This document shows positions 35,143-45,595 of a stretch of DNA of 64,000 bases, piece by piece; the stretch's first letter is position 1, and each line of letters opens with the position of its first letter. The stretch is from Pseudidiomarina gelatinasegens (GTDB lineage Bacteria; Pseudomonadota; Gammaproteobacteria; Enterobacterales; Alteromonadaceae). The stretch is from contig NZ_RSFE01000006.1 of NCBI RefSeq assembly GCF_004025325.1, positions 1 through 64,000 of the forward strand, given 5' to 3'. Both the position numbers and the translations under genes were made by a program. The notes beneath the pieces are model-generated. The model saw only the letters and a program-made list of their open reading frames with translations, was not told the DNA's origin and made no database searches.

Positions 35143-35766
35143 GTGGTTCGTCGTACAAAAGAAGATGCTTTAACAACGCGTGGAGAGCTGCTTGATGCGG
35201 CCGAGCGCTTGTTTAGTGAAAAAGGTGTGTCTAACACATCGATGAACCAAGTTGCGGAAGCCGCTGGGGTAACACGTGGTGCCATTTATCACCATTTTCA
35301 AAACAAGCTCGACTTAATCGACGCGCTGATGGAGCGCGTGCGCTTGCCCGTTGATGAAATGCGCGATGAACTGGCACAAACCTATCAAGGCGACCCAATT
35401 TCGTTGCTCCGCGCACGTTGCCTGCACATTATTGGTCAAGTACAAGATGATCCGCACACCCAAGCACTTGTGAATATATTGCTGCACAAGTGCGAATACG
35501 TCGACGATGCCTTACCGATTCATTTGCGCCATTTAGGTGGCCGTAATGCGTGTATTACGGAATGCATTTTGTTAGCTGACAAAGCTAAAACACAAGGGCT
35601 AGTGGACGAAAAATACGATTCTAAAGCGGCCGTAATTGGACTATTTAGTTTAGTCGACGGTTTGCTGTACAACTGGCTGCTTGATCAAGATTACTTTGAC
35701 CTTTCCCAAACAGCCACTCAAGCTATTGATACCTACCTAGCAGGGCTAAAACCGCGCGGCGCTTAA
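35143..35766 (+). CDS. TetR/AcrR-family transcriptional repressor
   Basis: The 207-residue protein begins at a GTG (MVRRTKEDALTTRGELLDAAE) preceded by gaggtg. The TetR N-terminal HTH is complete: LFSEKGVSNTSMNQVAEAAGVTRGAIYHHFQNKLDL. The C-terminal ligand domain is AcrR-like (ALPIHLRHLGGRNACITECI, AVIGLFSLVDGLLYNWLLD). AcrR-type proteins repress RND pumps, but the RND operon here is 11 kb away. The perfect operator upstream suggests autoregulation. Confidence 0.9.
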   Translation: MVRRTKEDALTTRGELLDAAERLFSEKGVSNTSMNQVAEAAGVTRGAIYHHFQNKLDLIDALMERVRLPVDEMRDELAQTYQGDPISLLRARCLHIIGQVQDDPHTQALVNILLHKCEYVDDALPIHLRHLGGRNACITECILLADKAKTQGLVDEKYDSKAAVIGLFSLVDGLLYNWLLDQDYFDLSQTATQAIDTYLAGLKPRGA

Positions 35767-35778
35767 GCTTCGTGGCGG

Positions 35779-36291
35779 TTAATCACCCTGGCGCAAAAAC
35801 GCGCGAATCTGTTCTTCGTCCAAGTTGTTAATGGCTTGTGCGCTGGCCTGTGGACAACTTAAAAACATTGGCGCCACCCAGCTTTGTACAGCACCCATAA
35901 CCACCATCAAATGGGTCATGGCACGCATGGCACCGAGCCGCCCCGGCGAAGCGCCCGCCAGCAACACATTTTTACCAACCCAGGGGTTTTGTTCTAAGCG
36001 CGTGGTCCAGTCGATGGCATTTTTTAACAGTGCTGGAATCGAACTGTTGTATTCCGGTGTCACAATGACAATTTTAGTGGCATCGGAAATTGCGGTTGCC
36101 AGTTTTTGCGTGTTAGACGGCACGCCGTTTTCTTGTTCATCGTCGCCGTTATAAATTGGCGCATCCAACTCTTCTGCGGCATACACATAACATGCGCGGC
36201 CGTCAGCTTCTGCCACATCAGCTATGCGTTGCTGCAATTTTCGATTGAGTGATTCGGTACGGCTGCTTCCTGCTAAAATAAGTACACTCAC
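35779..36291 (-). CDS. NADPH-dependent FMN reductase family protein
   Basis: The 170-residue flavodoxin-like protein begins MSVLILAGSSRTESLNRKL (FMN phosphate loop SSRTESLN) and has VIVTPEYNSSIPALLKNAIDW, the family signature, then SPGRLGAMRAMTHL. Relatives reduce FMN, quinones or azo dyes with NAD(P)H. It overlaps the DUF2959 gene by four bases and is second in that operon. Confidence 0.9.
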   Translation of the reverse strand: MSVLILAGSSRTESLNRKLQQRIADVAEADGRACYVYAAEELDAPIYNGDDEQENGVPSNTQKLATAISDATKIVIVTPEYNSSIPALLKNAIDWTTRLEQNPWVGKNVLLAGASPGRLGAMRAMTHLMVVMGAVQSWVAPMFLSCPQASAQAINNLDEEQIRAFLRQGD

Positions 36292-36944
36292 TGCGATCCC
36301 TCCTGCATGGATTCAATAAAGGCATTGGATTCTTGAATTGCGGTTTCCATTTCACGAATCAATAAGTCAACATCGTTGCTTAAACTGCGGTATTCACCGC
36401 GAATGGCATCCACAGCTTTAGCATTTAGGTTGTGCTTTAAGTACAGCACATTATCTTGCAGTTTCGACAACACGGGGTCCATGGTGGCAGCAGCACGTTC
36501 CATGCTTTGCAATAAGCTGGTGTAACGGCGCTCAGTTGCACGCAGTGAACGCTCACTTTCGCGGCGCATTGTGTCATTACTGTACAATTCCAGTTCATCT
36601 TGCCATTCATCAAACAGTGCTTGGGCAACGTCGTCAATGGCTTCAATGCGATCATAAACGCGTTCAGCCGCACTTTTGCTGCTTTCGTAGTCGTCATTGA
36701 GCGCGTTGTAGCGCGCCTCCAATTCGCCGCCATCGAACTGCAACAGCTCATCTAAACGCTGCAGAGCTGACTTAAACTCTTCCTGAGCGTCGGATTGTGC
36801 ATCGCGCGCATCATCAACGCGATCAACGAGAATATCGCGTTTGTGCACGCCTACTTTTTCCATGGCACCGTAGTAAGCACTTTGACAGCCAGTAAGTACC
36901 ATGGCGATTGCAAGTGCCCACACTAAGGTTAATAGCTTTCGCAT
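36288..36944 (-). CDS. DUF2959 family lipoprotein
   Basis: The protein has 218 residues. A lipobox (MVLTGC, Cys20) follows a signal segment, so it should be a lipoprotein. The rest is almost entirely helical and charged (heptad-like, about 40-210), with MEKVGVHKRDILVDRVDDARDAQ typical of DUF2959. The role is unknown. It is the first gene of a pair with the FMN reductase. Confidence 0.88.
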   Translation of the reverse strand: MRKLLTLVWALAIAMVLTGCQSAYYGAMEKVGVHKRDILVDRVDDARDAQSDAQEEFKSALQRLDELLQFDGGELEARYNALNDDYESSKSAAERVYDRIEAIDDVAQALFDEWQDELELYSNDTMRRESERSLRATERRYTSLLQSMERAAATMDPVLSKLQDNVLYLKHNLNAKAVDAIRGEYRSLSNDVDLLIREMETAIQESNAFIESMQEGSQ

Positions 36945-37003
36945 AACCGCTCCTTTGCTAATTTTGCAGGCACATGCCTGAGCTCATCTGCGGTCAGTAT
37001 AGC

Positions 37004-37696
37004 TTAATAGGGTAAAGCCGAACCATCCCAATGCCAAAATCCGCCTGAATTTTCAGCAGTTAGGTTGTGAATGACCGCTGCAATGCGTGCTGCCGACTGC
37101 TCAGGCGTATACAACTTCCCTGCTGGCAAACGTTGTTGAAATGGTTTCGATAGCTGGGTGTCGGTGGTGCCAGGATGGATTGCCGCAATGCATAACTGCT
37201 TATGGGTTCGCTTTAATTCAATTGAGGCTGTTTTAAGCAGCATATTCAATGCGGCTTTACTGGCGCGGTAGCTGTACCAACCGCCCAAGTAATTGTCGGT
37301 GGTGCTGCCAACTTTTGCGCTAAGTTGCGCCCAAACACAAGGCGCTTTATTCGGTAACACTGGCAATAGCTGTTGCAGCAGTAGAATAGGTAGTACCGCG
37401 TTAACATGAAAGGTTTGCTCTAACTGCTCGAGGTTAACGTCAGCAAGCCGTTTTTCTGGCATAAACCCGTTGGTGTGCAAGATGCCAAGCGTACTAATCA
37501 CCACATCAGGTTGCTGCAATTGCGGGCGAATGGCTTGCAAGCTTTCCAAGCTGTAATCGGCCAGGGTAAACCATTGGCCGGGCTGATCGCTCATGTGCTG
37601 CCGACTTAAAGCCTGCACCGTGGCGCCCTGGTTTGCGTAATAACGCACCAGAGCCTGACCCAAACCACCGCCGGCACCAATCACTAATACCTGCAT
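37004..37696 (-). CDS. Short-chain dehydrogenase/reductase
   Basis: The 230-residue Rossmann protein has GAGGGLGQALVRYY (dinucleotide site), VISTLGILHT, and the catalytic Tyr-Lys in YSYRASKAALNMLLK. It resembles the C-factor/CsgA-like SDRs of proteobacteria. The substrate is unknown. It stands alone on the minus strand, divergent from yihY. Confidence 0.9.
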   Translation of the reverse strand: MQVLVIGAGGGLGQALVRYYANQGATVQALSRQHMSDQPGQWFTLADYSLESLQAIRPQLQQPDVVISTLGILHTNGFMPEKRLADVNLEQLEQTFHVNAVLPILLLQQLLPVLPNKAPCVWAQLSAKVGSTTDNYLGGWYSYRASKAALNMLLKTASIELKRTHKQLCIAAIHPGTTDTQLSKPFQQRLPAGKLYTPEQSAARIAAVIHNLTAENSGGFWHWDGSALPY

Positions 37697-37829
37697 GACA
37701 CGTCTCCTAAAGGGTGTTGCTGACGCAATCCTTTATTGGCTAACAAATTAGAACAAGGTATGTTGTTTACGCAATCTACAGGGTTTGGGATTATAGTGGT
37801 GGCATAGGTTGCACCAAAATGAGGATACG

Positions 37830-38726
37830 ATGACCGACGAATCTGCGGAACAGTCAGCACAAGAGCGCTGGTTAGAGCGCGCTCGCAAGGCTTGGCGCTT
37901 TTTAAAATATTACGGCAAACGCTGCTTGGATGACCGTGTAACCATTGTTGCCGGGCATTTGACCTTTGTTAGCATGCTGGCATTGGTACCGTTGCTGGTC
38001 GTGATGTTCTCGGTATTTTCTGCGTTTCCTATGTTTGAGCAACTCAAAGAAGAGCTCGAAAAATTATTGTTTGCCAATTTACTGCCTACCTCAGGCGAAG
38101 TGATTAGCGAATACCTTGATCAGTTTGTCACCAATGTTTCGAAAATGACCACTGTTGGGGTGATTTTTGTAATTGTGGTGGCGGTGAACTTAATTAGCAC
38201 CATTGATGCCACCATGAACCGCATCTGGCGTAATCACAAGCGCCGCCGCATGGTGGTGGCGCTGGCTGTATATTGGATGATTCTAACCCTTGGCCCACTG
38301 TTAATGGGCTCAGGCATGGCGGTTACGTCTTACGTGATTTCATTAACAGCAGTGGCCGAAGAATACGTGTCAGGTTTGCGCACCACGTTATTAAGCATTG
38401 TGCCCCTGCTGACCTCGTTGGTTGCCTTTATGCTGTTGTACATCATGATGCCAAACCGTATAGTGCGCGCCAAACATGCCTTTTGGGGTGCATTGCTGGC
38501 GGCAATTCTGTTTGAACTCAGCAAAAGTGGTTTTGCCGCATACGTTACGGCGTTCCCAAGTTATCAAGCCATTTATGGTGCTTTGTCGGTTATTCCAATT
38601 TTGCTACTGTGGATTTTTGTGTCTTGGAATATCGTATTACTTGGTGCCGAATTAACCGCCAGCATTGAAGAATTTTTTGACCCGCCAGAAACGGGCGAAG
38701 AACAAATAAAAGAAGGCACTGAATGA
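37830..38726 (+). CDS. yihY: YihY/BrkB family inner membrane protein (UPF0761)
   Basis: The protein has 298 residues from the ATG at 37830, supported by gagg. It has about six TMs and the motif [22 protein letters not shown] near the start, then WRNHKRRRM and the C-terminal [17 protein letters not shown]. Once described as an RNase BN, this family is now viewed as a membrane protein of unknown function. It overlaps dtd by four bases; yihY-dtd-yiiD order is the same as in E. coli. Confidence 0.92.
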   Translation: MTDESAEQSAQERWLERARKAWRFLKYYGKRCLDDRVTIVAGHLTFVSMLALVPLLVVMFSVFSAFPMFEQLKEELEKLLFANLLPTSGEVISEYLDQFVTNVSKMTTVGVIFVIVVAVNLISTIDATMNRIWRNHKRRRMVVALAVYWMILTLGPLLMGSGMAVTSYVISLTAVAEEYVSGLRTTLLSIVPLLTSLVAFMLLYIMMPNRIVRAKHAFWGALLAAILFELSKSGFAAYVTAFPSYQAIYGALSVIPILLLWIFVSWNIVLLGAELTASIEEFFDPPETGEEQIKEGTE

Positions 38727-39172
38727 AAGCATTGATTCAACGCGTTAGCGAAGCATCGGTGACAATTGCTGGTAAGCGCGTGGGTGAAATACAGCAGGGG
38801 CTATTGGTTTTATTGGGCATTGAACGCGACGACGGTTTAGACGATGTAACCAAGCTGGCAAAGAAAGTTGCAAGCTACCGTGTGTTTGCCGATGCCGATG
38901 ACAAAATGAATTTAAGCGTGCACGATATTGCCGGTGGCGTATTGGTCGTGTCGCAATTTACCTTAGCCGCGGATACTAATTCGGGGCGTCGTCCAAGCTT
39001 TTCGTCAGCCGCGCCACCAGACCAAGCAGAACCACTTTATCGTGCGTTTGTGAACGCACTGCAACAACAGGGAATAACGACCGCAACCGGCGAATTTGGT
39101 GCTGATATGGCGGTCGCGCTGGTTAACGACGGACCCGTCACCTTTATGTTGCATTCAACTAACAAGGGCTAA
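38723..39172 (+). CDS. dtd: D-aminoacyl-tRNA deacylase
   Basis: DTD removes D-amino acids (and glycine from mischarged tRNA-Ala) from tRNA. The 149-residue protein begins [15 protein letters not shown] and carries the two hallmark motifs: [22 protein letters not shown] (the SQFTL motif) and [11 protein letters not shown] (the NxPVT motif with cross-subunit Gly-cisPro geometry). Confidence 0.97.
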   Translation: MKALIQRVSEASVTIAGKRVGEIQQGLLVLLGIERDDGLDDVTKLAKKVASYRVFADADDKMNLSVHDIAGGVLVVSQFTLAADTNSGRRPSFSSAAPPDQAEPLYRAFVNALQQQGITTATGEFGADMAVALVNDGPVTFMLHSTNKG

Positions 39173-39174
39173 GC

Positions 39175-40080
39175 ATGTATCGTGTTATCGCGCCGGAAAC
39201 GCCGGAACAGTTTGCAACCTATTATGATTTACGCTGGCGTGTGCTACGCGAGCCGTTTCAGCGCCCTCGCGGCTCAGAGCAAGACGAGTATGACCAGGTA
39301 GGCATTCATCGCATGGTGGTCAACAGTGCGGGGCAAGCTGTTGCGGTAGGGCGTTTGCACTTTAACAGCCCTGATGAAGGCCAGATTCGGTTTATGGCCT
39401 CAGCGCCCGAACACCGTGGCGAAGGCCATGGTGTGGCGATTGTTTATGAATTGGAAAAAGTTGCGCGCGCAGAAGGCGCTAAACATATTGTTATTAACTC
39501 ACGCGACAACACCTTAGGGTTCTATATCAAGTGCGGTTATGAAGTGGTGGAAGAAGGCGATCGCGTTAAAAACCCACAAGCAGAACACCAACTGCGTAAA
39601 ACGCTGACCGAATTTAACCGTATTATTTATCGGCCCAGCTGGTGTGCTGAACTGCAAAAAACTTGGCACGAAGAAATTCCAATTTCTGAAACCATGGGCA
39701 TTCGCATTACCCAATACACCGGGCGTGATTTTGAAACAACAGCCACGTTGTCGCGCAATATCAATGTGCACGGCACCATGTTTGCTGGCAGTATTTATTC
39801 GCTTGCCACCTTGACGTGCTGGGGGTTACTGCATTTACAATTGCGCGAACGGGAGCTTGAAGGCGCCGTGGTGTTAGCCGATGGGCAAATTCACTACCAT
39901 AAACCGGTAAGCCGTGAACCACGCGCAGTAGCGCGCTTGTCCGCAATGACCGGTGATTTGTCGGCACTAACGATGGGGAAAAATGCACGGGTTACCCTAA
40001 AGTCACAAGTATTTGACGGAGATAAACCAGTCGCCGAATTTACCGGCCAGTTTGTTGTGCTAGCCAAAAACGAAAAATAA
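39175..40080 (+). CDS. yiiD: GNAT-hotdog fusion YiiD, malonyl-ACP decarboxylase-like (MadA)
   Basis: In 301 residues this protein joins an N-terminal GNAT domain (RWRVLREPFQRPRGSEQDE, MASAPEHRGEGHGVAIVYELE) and a C-terminal hotdog thioesterase-like domain (NINVHGTMFAGSIYSLATLTCWGLL; ADGQIHYHKPV). E. coli YiiD has been reported as a malonyl-ACP decarboxylase that primes fatty acid synthesis. It follows dtd by two bases as in E. coli. Confidence 0.9.
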   Translation: MYRVIAPETPEQFATYYDLRWRVLREPFQRPRGSEQDEYDQVGIHRMVVNSAGQAVAVGRLHFNSPDEGQIRFMASAPEHRGEGHGVAIVYELEKVARAEGAKHIVINSRDNTLGFYIKCGYEVVEEGDRVKNPQAEHQLRKTLTEFNRIIYRPSWCAELQKTWHEEIPISETMGIRITQYTGRDFETTATLSRNINVHGTMFAGSIYSLATLTCWGLLHLQLRERELEGAVVLADGQIHYHKPVSREPRAVARLSAMTGDLSALTMGKNARVTLKSQVFDGDKPVAEFTGQFVVLAKNEK

Positions 40081-40093
40081 GAAGGACGTTAAC

Positions 40094-40342
40094 ATGAGTG
40101 ATTCTTTATCCGCCCAGCAGTTGTTACGTATTCGCAGTAAACTTGAAACCATCGTGACGGAGCAAGCCGGCACTCGTCGCGCCGACCATTGCGAAGCCGC
40201 TTTGCAACGCATGCGCAGTGGTGAATATGGCTATTGCGTAGAATGCGGCGAAGAAATCTCCGCCGCACGTTTGGCCGCAAAACCTGAAGTGGCTTTATGT
40301 GTTGACTGCCAAGCATTGAAAGACGAAGAAGAGGACGCTTAA
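40094..40342 (+). CDS. DksA/TraR-type zinc-finger protein
   Basis: The 82-residue protein has a C-terminal C4 zinc finger ([28 protein letters not shown]) preceded by one helix, [17 protein letters not shown]. It is shorter than DksA and like TraR/YbiI-type small homologues that can bind the RNA polymerase secondary channel. A gaaggac site precedes the ATG. The last codons form one arm of a perfect palindrome shared with convergent hutH. Confidence 0.88.
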   Translation: MSDSLSAQQLLRIRSKLETIVTEQAGTRRADHCEAALQRMRSGEYGYCVECGEEISAARLAAKPEVALCVDCQALKDEEEDA

Positions 40343-40350
40343 GCGTCCTC
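40331..40350. terminator. Perfect 20-base palindrome over two convergent stop codons
   Basis: The arm gaggacgctt (40331-40340) is followed directly by its complement aagcgtcctc (40341-40350). Stop codons of the dksA-like gene (40340-40342) and hutH (40339-40341) both fall at the centre, so both proteins end in Glu-Asp-Ala. It may act as a bidirectional terminator or stabilise both 3' ends. There is no loop and no long T run. Confidence 0.5.
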
Positions 40351-41880
40351 CAGCACTGCCCCTTCCTGCACTAAATTGTGCAAGCTACCTTGCTCAATCA
40401 AATCAGCTATCGCTTTGATATCCGGCGCAAAATAACGGTCTTGATCGTAAAAGCTTACTTGCGCGCGCACGCGCACATGCGCTTCTTCAATAGCCGCCGC
40501 TGCAGTTAGAGGACGACGGAAGTCGAGCGCTTGTGAAGCTTCTAATAGCTCAATAGCAACAATGTCGCGAATATTGCATGCAATGTCGGTCAACCGACGC
40601 GCCGCAAAGGTTGCCATCGACACGTGGTCTTCCTGATTTGCCGAGGTAGGTAAGCTATCCACAGACGCAGGGTGGGCTAAGGTTTTATTCTCTGAGGCAA
40701 GTGCTGCTGCGGTAACTTGCGCCAACATAAAGCCTGAATTCACACCACCGTCGTTCACCAAAAATGGTGGCAAGTTACTCAAGTGGTGATCAATAAGCAG
40801 CGCACTGCGGCGCTCAGACAACGCACCAATTTCACTGGCTGCAATGGCCAAAATATCGGCCGCCATGGCTACCGGTTCAGCGTGGAAGTTACCGCCTGAA
40901 ATGATGTCGCCGTTGTCACTGAATACCAACGGGTTATCAGTCACGCCATTGGCTTCACGCACCAATATTTTGCTGGCGTGCTGCATCTGATCAAACACCG
41001 CGCCCATTACTTGTGGCTGACAACGCAGTGAGTATGGGTCTTGTACCTTTTCACAGTTTTCATGATTAGCGCCGATCTCTGAGCTGTCACCCAACAGACT
41101 ACGGAAGGTTTGTGCTACAGCGATCTGACCGGGCTGTCCGCGCACCGCATGAATGCGCGCGTCGAACGGTGACCGCGAGCCCATGGCGGCTTCTACAGCC
41201 ATCGCGCCAGTCACTAGGGCGGCATTAAACACCCGCTCAATTTGAAACAAGCCGTGCAGCGCTAATGCGGTGGAGGCTTGCGTGCCATTGAGCAGCGCTA
41301 AGCCCTCTTTTGGCGCTAAAGCTCCGAGCGGTTTCAACCCGGCTTTGGCCATGCCTTCTACGGCCGGATAAACTTTACCGCCAACGCGCACTTCGCCCTC
41401 GCCAAGCAGTGGCAACACCATGTGTGCAAGTGGTGCTAAATCGCCTGACGCACCAACTGAGCCTTTACTTGGCACGCAGGGGTACACTTCATGGTTAAGT
41501 AGGTTGGTAAGCGCATCGATAACTTCGCGTCGTACACCGGAGAAACCACGGCTAAGCGAGTTAATTTTCAGTAGTAGCATCAGCCGTACTACGGTATCGC
41601 TCATGAGTTCTTGTACGCCCGCGGCATGCGATAACACAATGCGTCGCTGCAAGTCTTCGAGTTTTTCTGGCGGAATACGGGTGTTTGCCAGCAAGCCAAA
41701 ACCGGTATTAATGCCATACACCACTTTGCCCGTGGCAAGCACGTTCGCAACAGTTTGCTGAGAGCGGGTAATCACTGCATCGGCGTCGGTGTGCAAGCTC
41801 AACTGGTAGGGCTGGTGCCACCATTGGCGAAGTTGGCCAAGTGACAATGTACCGGGTTGTAATTCAAATGCGTTGCTCAT
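40339..41880 (-). CDS. hutH: Histidine ammonia-lyase
   Basis: HutH converts histidine to urocanate, the first step of histidine degradation. The 513-residue protein has the MIO cofactor tripeptide in [15 protein letters not shown], plus [15 protein letters not shown] and [14 protein letters not shown]. It overlaps hutU by four bases in the hutC-hutU-hutH operon and ends inside a palindrome. Confidence 0.98.
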   Translation of the reverse strand: MSNAFELQPGTLSLGQLRQWWHQPYQLSLHTDADAVITRSQQTVANVLATGKVVYGINTGFGLLANTRIPPEKLEDLQRRIVLSHAAGVQELMSDTVVRLMLLLKINSLSRGFSGVRREVIDALTNLLNHEVYPCVPSKGSVGASGDLAPLAHMVLPLLGEGEVRVGGKVYPAVEGMAKAGLKPLGALAPKEGLALLNGTQASTALALHGLFQIERVFNAALVTGAMAVEAAMGSRSPFDARIHAVRGQPGQIAVAQTFRSLLGDSSEIGANHENCEKVQDPYSLRCQPQVMGAVFDQMQHASKILVREANGVTDNPLVFSDNGDIISGGNFHAEPVAMAADILAIAASEIGALSERRSALLIDHHLSNLPPFLVNDGGVNSGFMLAQVTAAALASENKTLAHPASVDSLPTSANQEDHVSMATFAARRLTDIACNIRDIVAIELLEASQALDFRRPLTAAAAIEEAHVRVRAQVSFYDQDRYFAPDIKAIADLIEQGSLHNLVQEGAVLEDA

Positions 41881-43556
41881 GACTTGCCCTCCAACATTGG
41901 TAAGTCTAGACCTTGTTCGCGTGCACAGTTTTGTGCAATTTCGTAACCAGCGTCGGCATGCCGCATTACGCCAGTACCTGGGTCATTCCAAAGCACTCGG
42001 CTTAGCCGCTGGTCGGCAGCGTCTGTGCCATCGGCAACAATCACCACGCCTGAATGCTGCGAGTAGCCCATGCCAACGCCACCACCATGGTGCAAACTTA
42101 CCCACGTAGCGCCGCCCGCAGTATTTAGCAGCGCGTTTAATAATGGCCAATCAGAAACTGCGTCAGAACCGTCCAACATGCTTTCGGTTTCGCGGTTCGG
42201 GCTGGCAACAGAACCCGAATCAAGGTGATCACGACCAATGACGATGGGCGCTTTAAGTTCGCCGTTTTTAACCATCTGGTTGAAGGCGCGTGCAATGCGC
42301 GCGCGGTCTTTTAAACCAATCCAGCAAATACGTGCCGGTAATCCCTGAAAGCTAATACGCTCGCGCGCCATGTCCAGCCAGTTATGCAAATGTGGGTCAT
42401 CGGGAATCAGTTCTTTTACTTTGGCATCGGTTTTATAGATGTCTTCCGGGTCACCGGATAGCGCCACCCAACGAAACGGTCCAATGCCTTCACAGAACAA
42501 CGGACGAATATAAGCGGGTACGAAACCTGGGAAGTCAAAGGCATTGTCGACACCCACATCTTTCGCCATTTGACGAATGTTGTTGCCATAATCCAGGGTG
42601 GCTGCGCCGCGCTCTTGCAGAGTTAACATAGCGCGCACTTGTACGGCCATCGACTCTTTTGCTGCCTGTACCGTTGCTGTTGCATCGGTTTCTTGACGTG
42701 CTTGATAATCAGCAAGGCTCCAACCTTGCGGCAGGTAGCCGTGCAGCGGGTCATGTGCTGAGGTTTGGTCGGTTACAACATCTGGGGTTACACCCCGTTT
42801 AACCAGTTCTGCAAACACATCAGCGGCGTTACCAAGTAACCCAACTGAAATGGCACGACCATCACTGCGAGCTTGCTCGAGCAATTCCAGTGCTTGGTCC
42901 AATGAGGTTGCTTTGTAATCAAGGTAGCGAGTACGTAAACGAAAATCGATGCGTGTTTCGTCCACTTCCACGGCCAACATACTGTAGCCAGCCATAGTGG
43001 CTGCTAATGGCTGCGCACCACCCATGCCGCCTAAGCCACCGGTGACAATCCAACGGCCTTTGGTGGTGCCATTGAAATGCTGGCGCGCCACCGACACAAA
43101 GGTTTCATAAGTACCCTGCACAATGCCTTGCGAGCCAATGTATATCCATGAACCCGCTGTCATTTGGCCATACATCATCAGGCCTTGCTTATCGAGCTCG
43201 TTAAAATGTTCCCAGTTTGCCCACTGTGGCACAAGGTTTGAATTTGCTATCAGTACTCGCGGCGCGTCTTCATGCGTTGGGAATACCCCCACCGGCTTAC
43301 CCGACTGCACCAACAGCGTTTCGGTCGGTTTCAGGCGCTCTAATACTTCAACAATCTTGTCATAGGCTTCCCAGCTGCGCGCTGCCCGGCCAATGCCGCC
43401 GTACACAACCAATGCTTGTGGGTGCTCAGCAACTTCATCGTCGAGGTTGTTCATAAGCATGCGCTTTGCAGCTTCAATCTGCCAATTGGCAGTCGTGAGC
43501 TTGCTGCCGTGATCGGCACGAATTTTTCGACTTTTATCTAAACGAGTAAAACTCAT
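41877..43556 (-). CDS. hutU: Urocanate hydratase
   Basis: HutU converts urocanate to imidazolonepropionate using tightly bound NAD+. The protein has 559 residues from the ATG at 43556, which has an aaggatgg site eight bases upstream. An earlier ATG at 43568 overlaps that site. Visible motifs include [49 protein letters not shown] and the C-terminal [15 protein letters not shown]. Confidence 0.97.
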   Translation of the reverse strand: MSFTRLDKSRKIRADHGSKLTTANWQIEAAKRMLMNNLDDEVAEHPQALVVYGGIGRAARSWEAYDKIVEVLERLKPTETLLVQSGKPVGVFPTHEDAPRVLIANSNLVPQWANWEHFNELDKQGLMMYGQMTAGSWIYIGSQGIVQGTYETFVSVARQHFNGTTKGRWIVTGGLGGMGGAQPLAATMAGYSMLAVEVDETRIDFRLRTRYLDYKATSLDQALELLEQARSDGRAISVGLLGNAADVFAELVKRGVTPDVVTDQTSAHDPLHGYLPQGWSLADYQARQETDATATVQAAKESMAVQVRAMLTLQERGAATLDYGNNIRQMAKDVGVDNAFDFPGFVPAYIRPLFCEGIGPFRWVALSGDPEDIYKTDAKVKELIPDDPHLHNWLDMARERISFQGLPARICWIGLKDRARIARAFNQMVKNGELKAPIVIGRDHLDSGSVASPNRETESMLDGSDAVSDWPLLNALLNTAGGATWVSLHHGGGVGMGYSQHSGVVIVADGTDAADQRLSRVLWNDPGTGVMRHADAGYEIAQNCAREQGLDLPMLEGKS

Positions 43557-43577
43557 AACCTTTTCCATCCTTACTGC

Positions 43578-44276
43578 TTATGGCTTAAATGTTAAATGCC
43601 CGCCCAGCACAAAGCGTGAGCCTGGGTGGGTGAGAATTGCGTAGGTCACCACGCCCGCGTCACTCCAGGTACGGCGAATAATTCGCAAACATGGTTCGGG
43701 CTTGGCTAAGTCCAGCCATTCACAAACTTGAGCGCTCGGCGTGACCGCTTCAATTTGATGACTCGCTTCGGTAAGTGGTGCCGAAGCACTTAAGTATTCA
43801 TGGGGGGTAATATAGGTAAAATCTTGGCGCAAATAATCGGCAGCCACGGCTGGGTTCACATAACGCTCTTCAACCTGCACCGCCAAGTCATTTTCAAAAT
43901 GGGTTATTACCGAATAAAACACCGGACTTTCGGGCTCCAGTGCCAATTGTTCGGCAATCTGTAAACTGGCTGGCACTTGTTTCAACACATGCACATGGGC
44001 AACGTAATCATGGTTACGGGCACGAATTTCGTCTGCAATATTGCGAATCGCCATGAACGAGGTTTGTGATTTAAGCGGCGCAACATAAGTGCCAGAACCC
44101 TTGCTACGAATCACTAGCCCTTCATCGGCGAGTTCTTGCAACGCGCGGCGAGCCGTCATGCGACTTACTTTAAATTGCGTTGCTAGAGCATTCTCAGAGC
44201 TTACCGGATGATTTTCCGGCCATTCCCCGGTCGCAATTTTGCTATAAAGATGCTGCTTTATTTTGGAAAATTTCAT
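43578..44276 (-). CDS. hutC: Histidine utilization repressor HutC (GntR family)
   Basis: The protein has 232 residues from the ATG at 44276, which has a gtgaggat site; a GTG at 44288 is less likely. The GntR winged helix is complete (SSENALATQFKVSRMTARRALQELADEGLVIRSKGSGTYV) with a UTRA ligand domain behind it (EQLALEPESPVFYSVITHFENDLAVQVEERYVNP). Urocanate relieves repression in known HutC. It heads hutCUH and is divergent from hutI, with its operator between. Confidence 0.95.
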   Translation of the reverse strand: MKFSKIKQHLYSKIATGEWPENHPVSSENALATQFKVSRMTARRALQELADEGLVIRSKGSGTYVAPLKSQTSFMAIRNIADEIRARNHDYVAHVHVLKQVPASLQIAEQLALEPESPVFYSVITHFENDLAVQVEERYVNPAVAADYLRQDFTYITPHEYLSASAPLTEASHQIEAVTPSAQVCEWLDLAKPEPCLRIIRRTWSDAGVVTYAILTHPGSRFVLGGHLTFKP

Positions 44277-44357
44277 GGAAATCCTCACTGCAAGTGGCGC
44301 TGTCGAGTACTTACTGTCGAGAGTTATTAGATTGTGCTAAAGTGTAGGCATATTGAA

Positions 44358-44369
44358 TTGTATATACAA
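44358..44369. promoter_or_regulatory. HutC operator between hutC and hutI
   Basis: The perfect palindrome ttgtatatacaa matches the HutC core TTGTATATACAA and lies 20 bases before the hutI start and 81 from hutC. It can repress both divergent transcripts. Confidence 0.85.
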
Positions 44370-44389
44370 GTAGTCGCGGGGAAATTTTT

Positions 44390-45595
44390 ATGACAACGCC
44401 TTTACAGCGCATTCACAACGTGCGCCTCGCTACCATGACAGACGCCGGTTACGGGCTCATTGACGATGGTGTGGTGGTTTTTGATCAAAGCCAAATTCTT
44501 TACGCGGGAGCACGTAGTAAAGCGCCCGAATACCCACAGGCAGAACAGATTGATGGGTACGGTGGGTTGCTGACCCCAGGCTTGATTGATTGCCACACGC
44601 ACTTAGTCTGGGCTGGCTCGCGTGCCGATGAATTTGCTCAACGTTTGCATGGTGTCAGTTATGCCGATATTGCCGCTCAAGGCGGTGGCATCGCGGCAAC
44701 TGTCCGCGCAACGCGTGCAGCCACAGAGCAACAATTAGTAGCGGTGACCGAGCCGCGACTAAAAGCCCTGATGCGCGAAGGCGTAACGACCGTTGAAATA
44801 AAATCAGGCTACGGTCTTAGTCTTGCTGACGAGCGCAAACAGCTGCGTGCAGCACGGCAACTTGCGGTGCAACACCCAGTAAGCGTTGCAACCACGCTGT
44901 TAGCAGCCCATGCCGTTCCCCCCGAGTTCAAAGACCGCGCTGATGCGTACATTGATGAGGTGGTAAATTGCATCATTCCAACGCTTGCCAATGAAGGCTT
45001 AGCGGATGCTGTTGATGCATTTTGTGAATCGGTCGGGTTCAGCCCTGCACAAACAGAGCGTGTATTCCAAGCAGCAAAAGCCGCCAATCTGCCCGTTAAG
45101 TTGCATGCTGAACAATTAAGTAACCAGCACGGCAGCGCTCTTGCAGCAAGCTATCAGGCGCTTTCGTGTGATCATTTAGAGTACCTTGATGAAGCTGGCG
45201 TAAAAGCAATGGCTGCTGCAGGCACAGTGGCTGTTTTGTTACCTGGCGCGTTTTATTTCTTACGTGAAACCAAGCAGCCGCCGCTTGCGCTTTTGCGCGA
45301 ACACGGTGTACCTATTGCAGTTTCGACAGATGCAAACCCAGGCACGTCGCCAATTCTAAGCCTGCAGTTAATGTTGCAGATGGCCGCAACGTTGTTCCGA
45401 ATGACACCAGAAGAATGTTTGCGTGGCGTAACCGTGAACGCAGCAAAGGCCCTTGGGCTGAATGACCGCGGCCAGTTACGCGAAGGCTTACGCGCTGATT
45501 TGTGTTTATGGAATGTGGATGACCCGGCTGCGCTTACCTATCAGTTTGGAACCAATCCATTGGCGGCATGCTGGCATCAAGGTGCGCGGCGCTGA
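44390..45595 (+). CDS. hutI: Imidazolonepropionase
   Basis: HutI hydrolyses imidazolonepropionate to N-formimidoyl-glutamate. The 401-residue amidohydrolase shows [19 protein letters not shown], the later metal/substrate segments [12 protein letters not shown] and [15 protein letters not shown], and [11 protein letters not shown]. Its 3' end overlaps convergent hutG by 19 bases. Confidence 0.97.
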   Translation: MTTPLQRIHNVRLATMTDAGYGLIDDGVVVFDQSQILYAGARSKAPEYPQAEQIDGYGGLLTPGLIDCHTHLVWAGSRADEFAQRLHGVSYADIAAQGGGIAATVRATRAATEQQLVAVTEPRLKALMREGVTTVEIKSGYGLSLADERKQLRAARQLAVQHPVSVATTLLAAHAVPPEFKDRADAYIDEVVNCIIPTLANEGLADAVDAFCESVGFSPAQTERVFQAAKAANLPVKLHAEQLSNQHGSALAASYQALSCDHLEYLDEAGVKAMAAAGTVAVLLPGAFYFLRETKQPPLALLREHGVPIAVSTDANPGTSPILSLQLMLQMAATLFRMTPEECLRGVTVNAAKALGLNDRGQLREGLRADLCLWNVDDPAALTYQFGTNPLAACWHQGARR

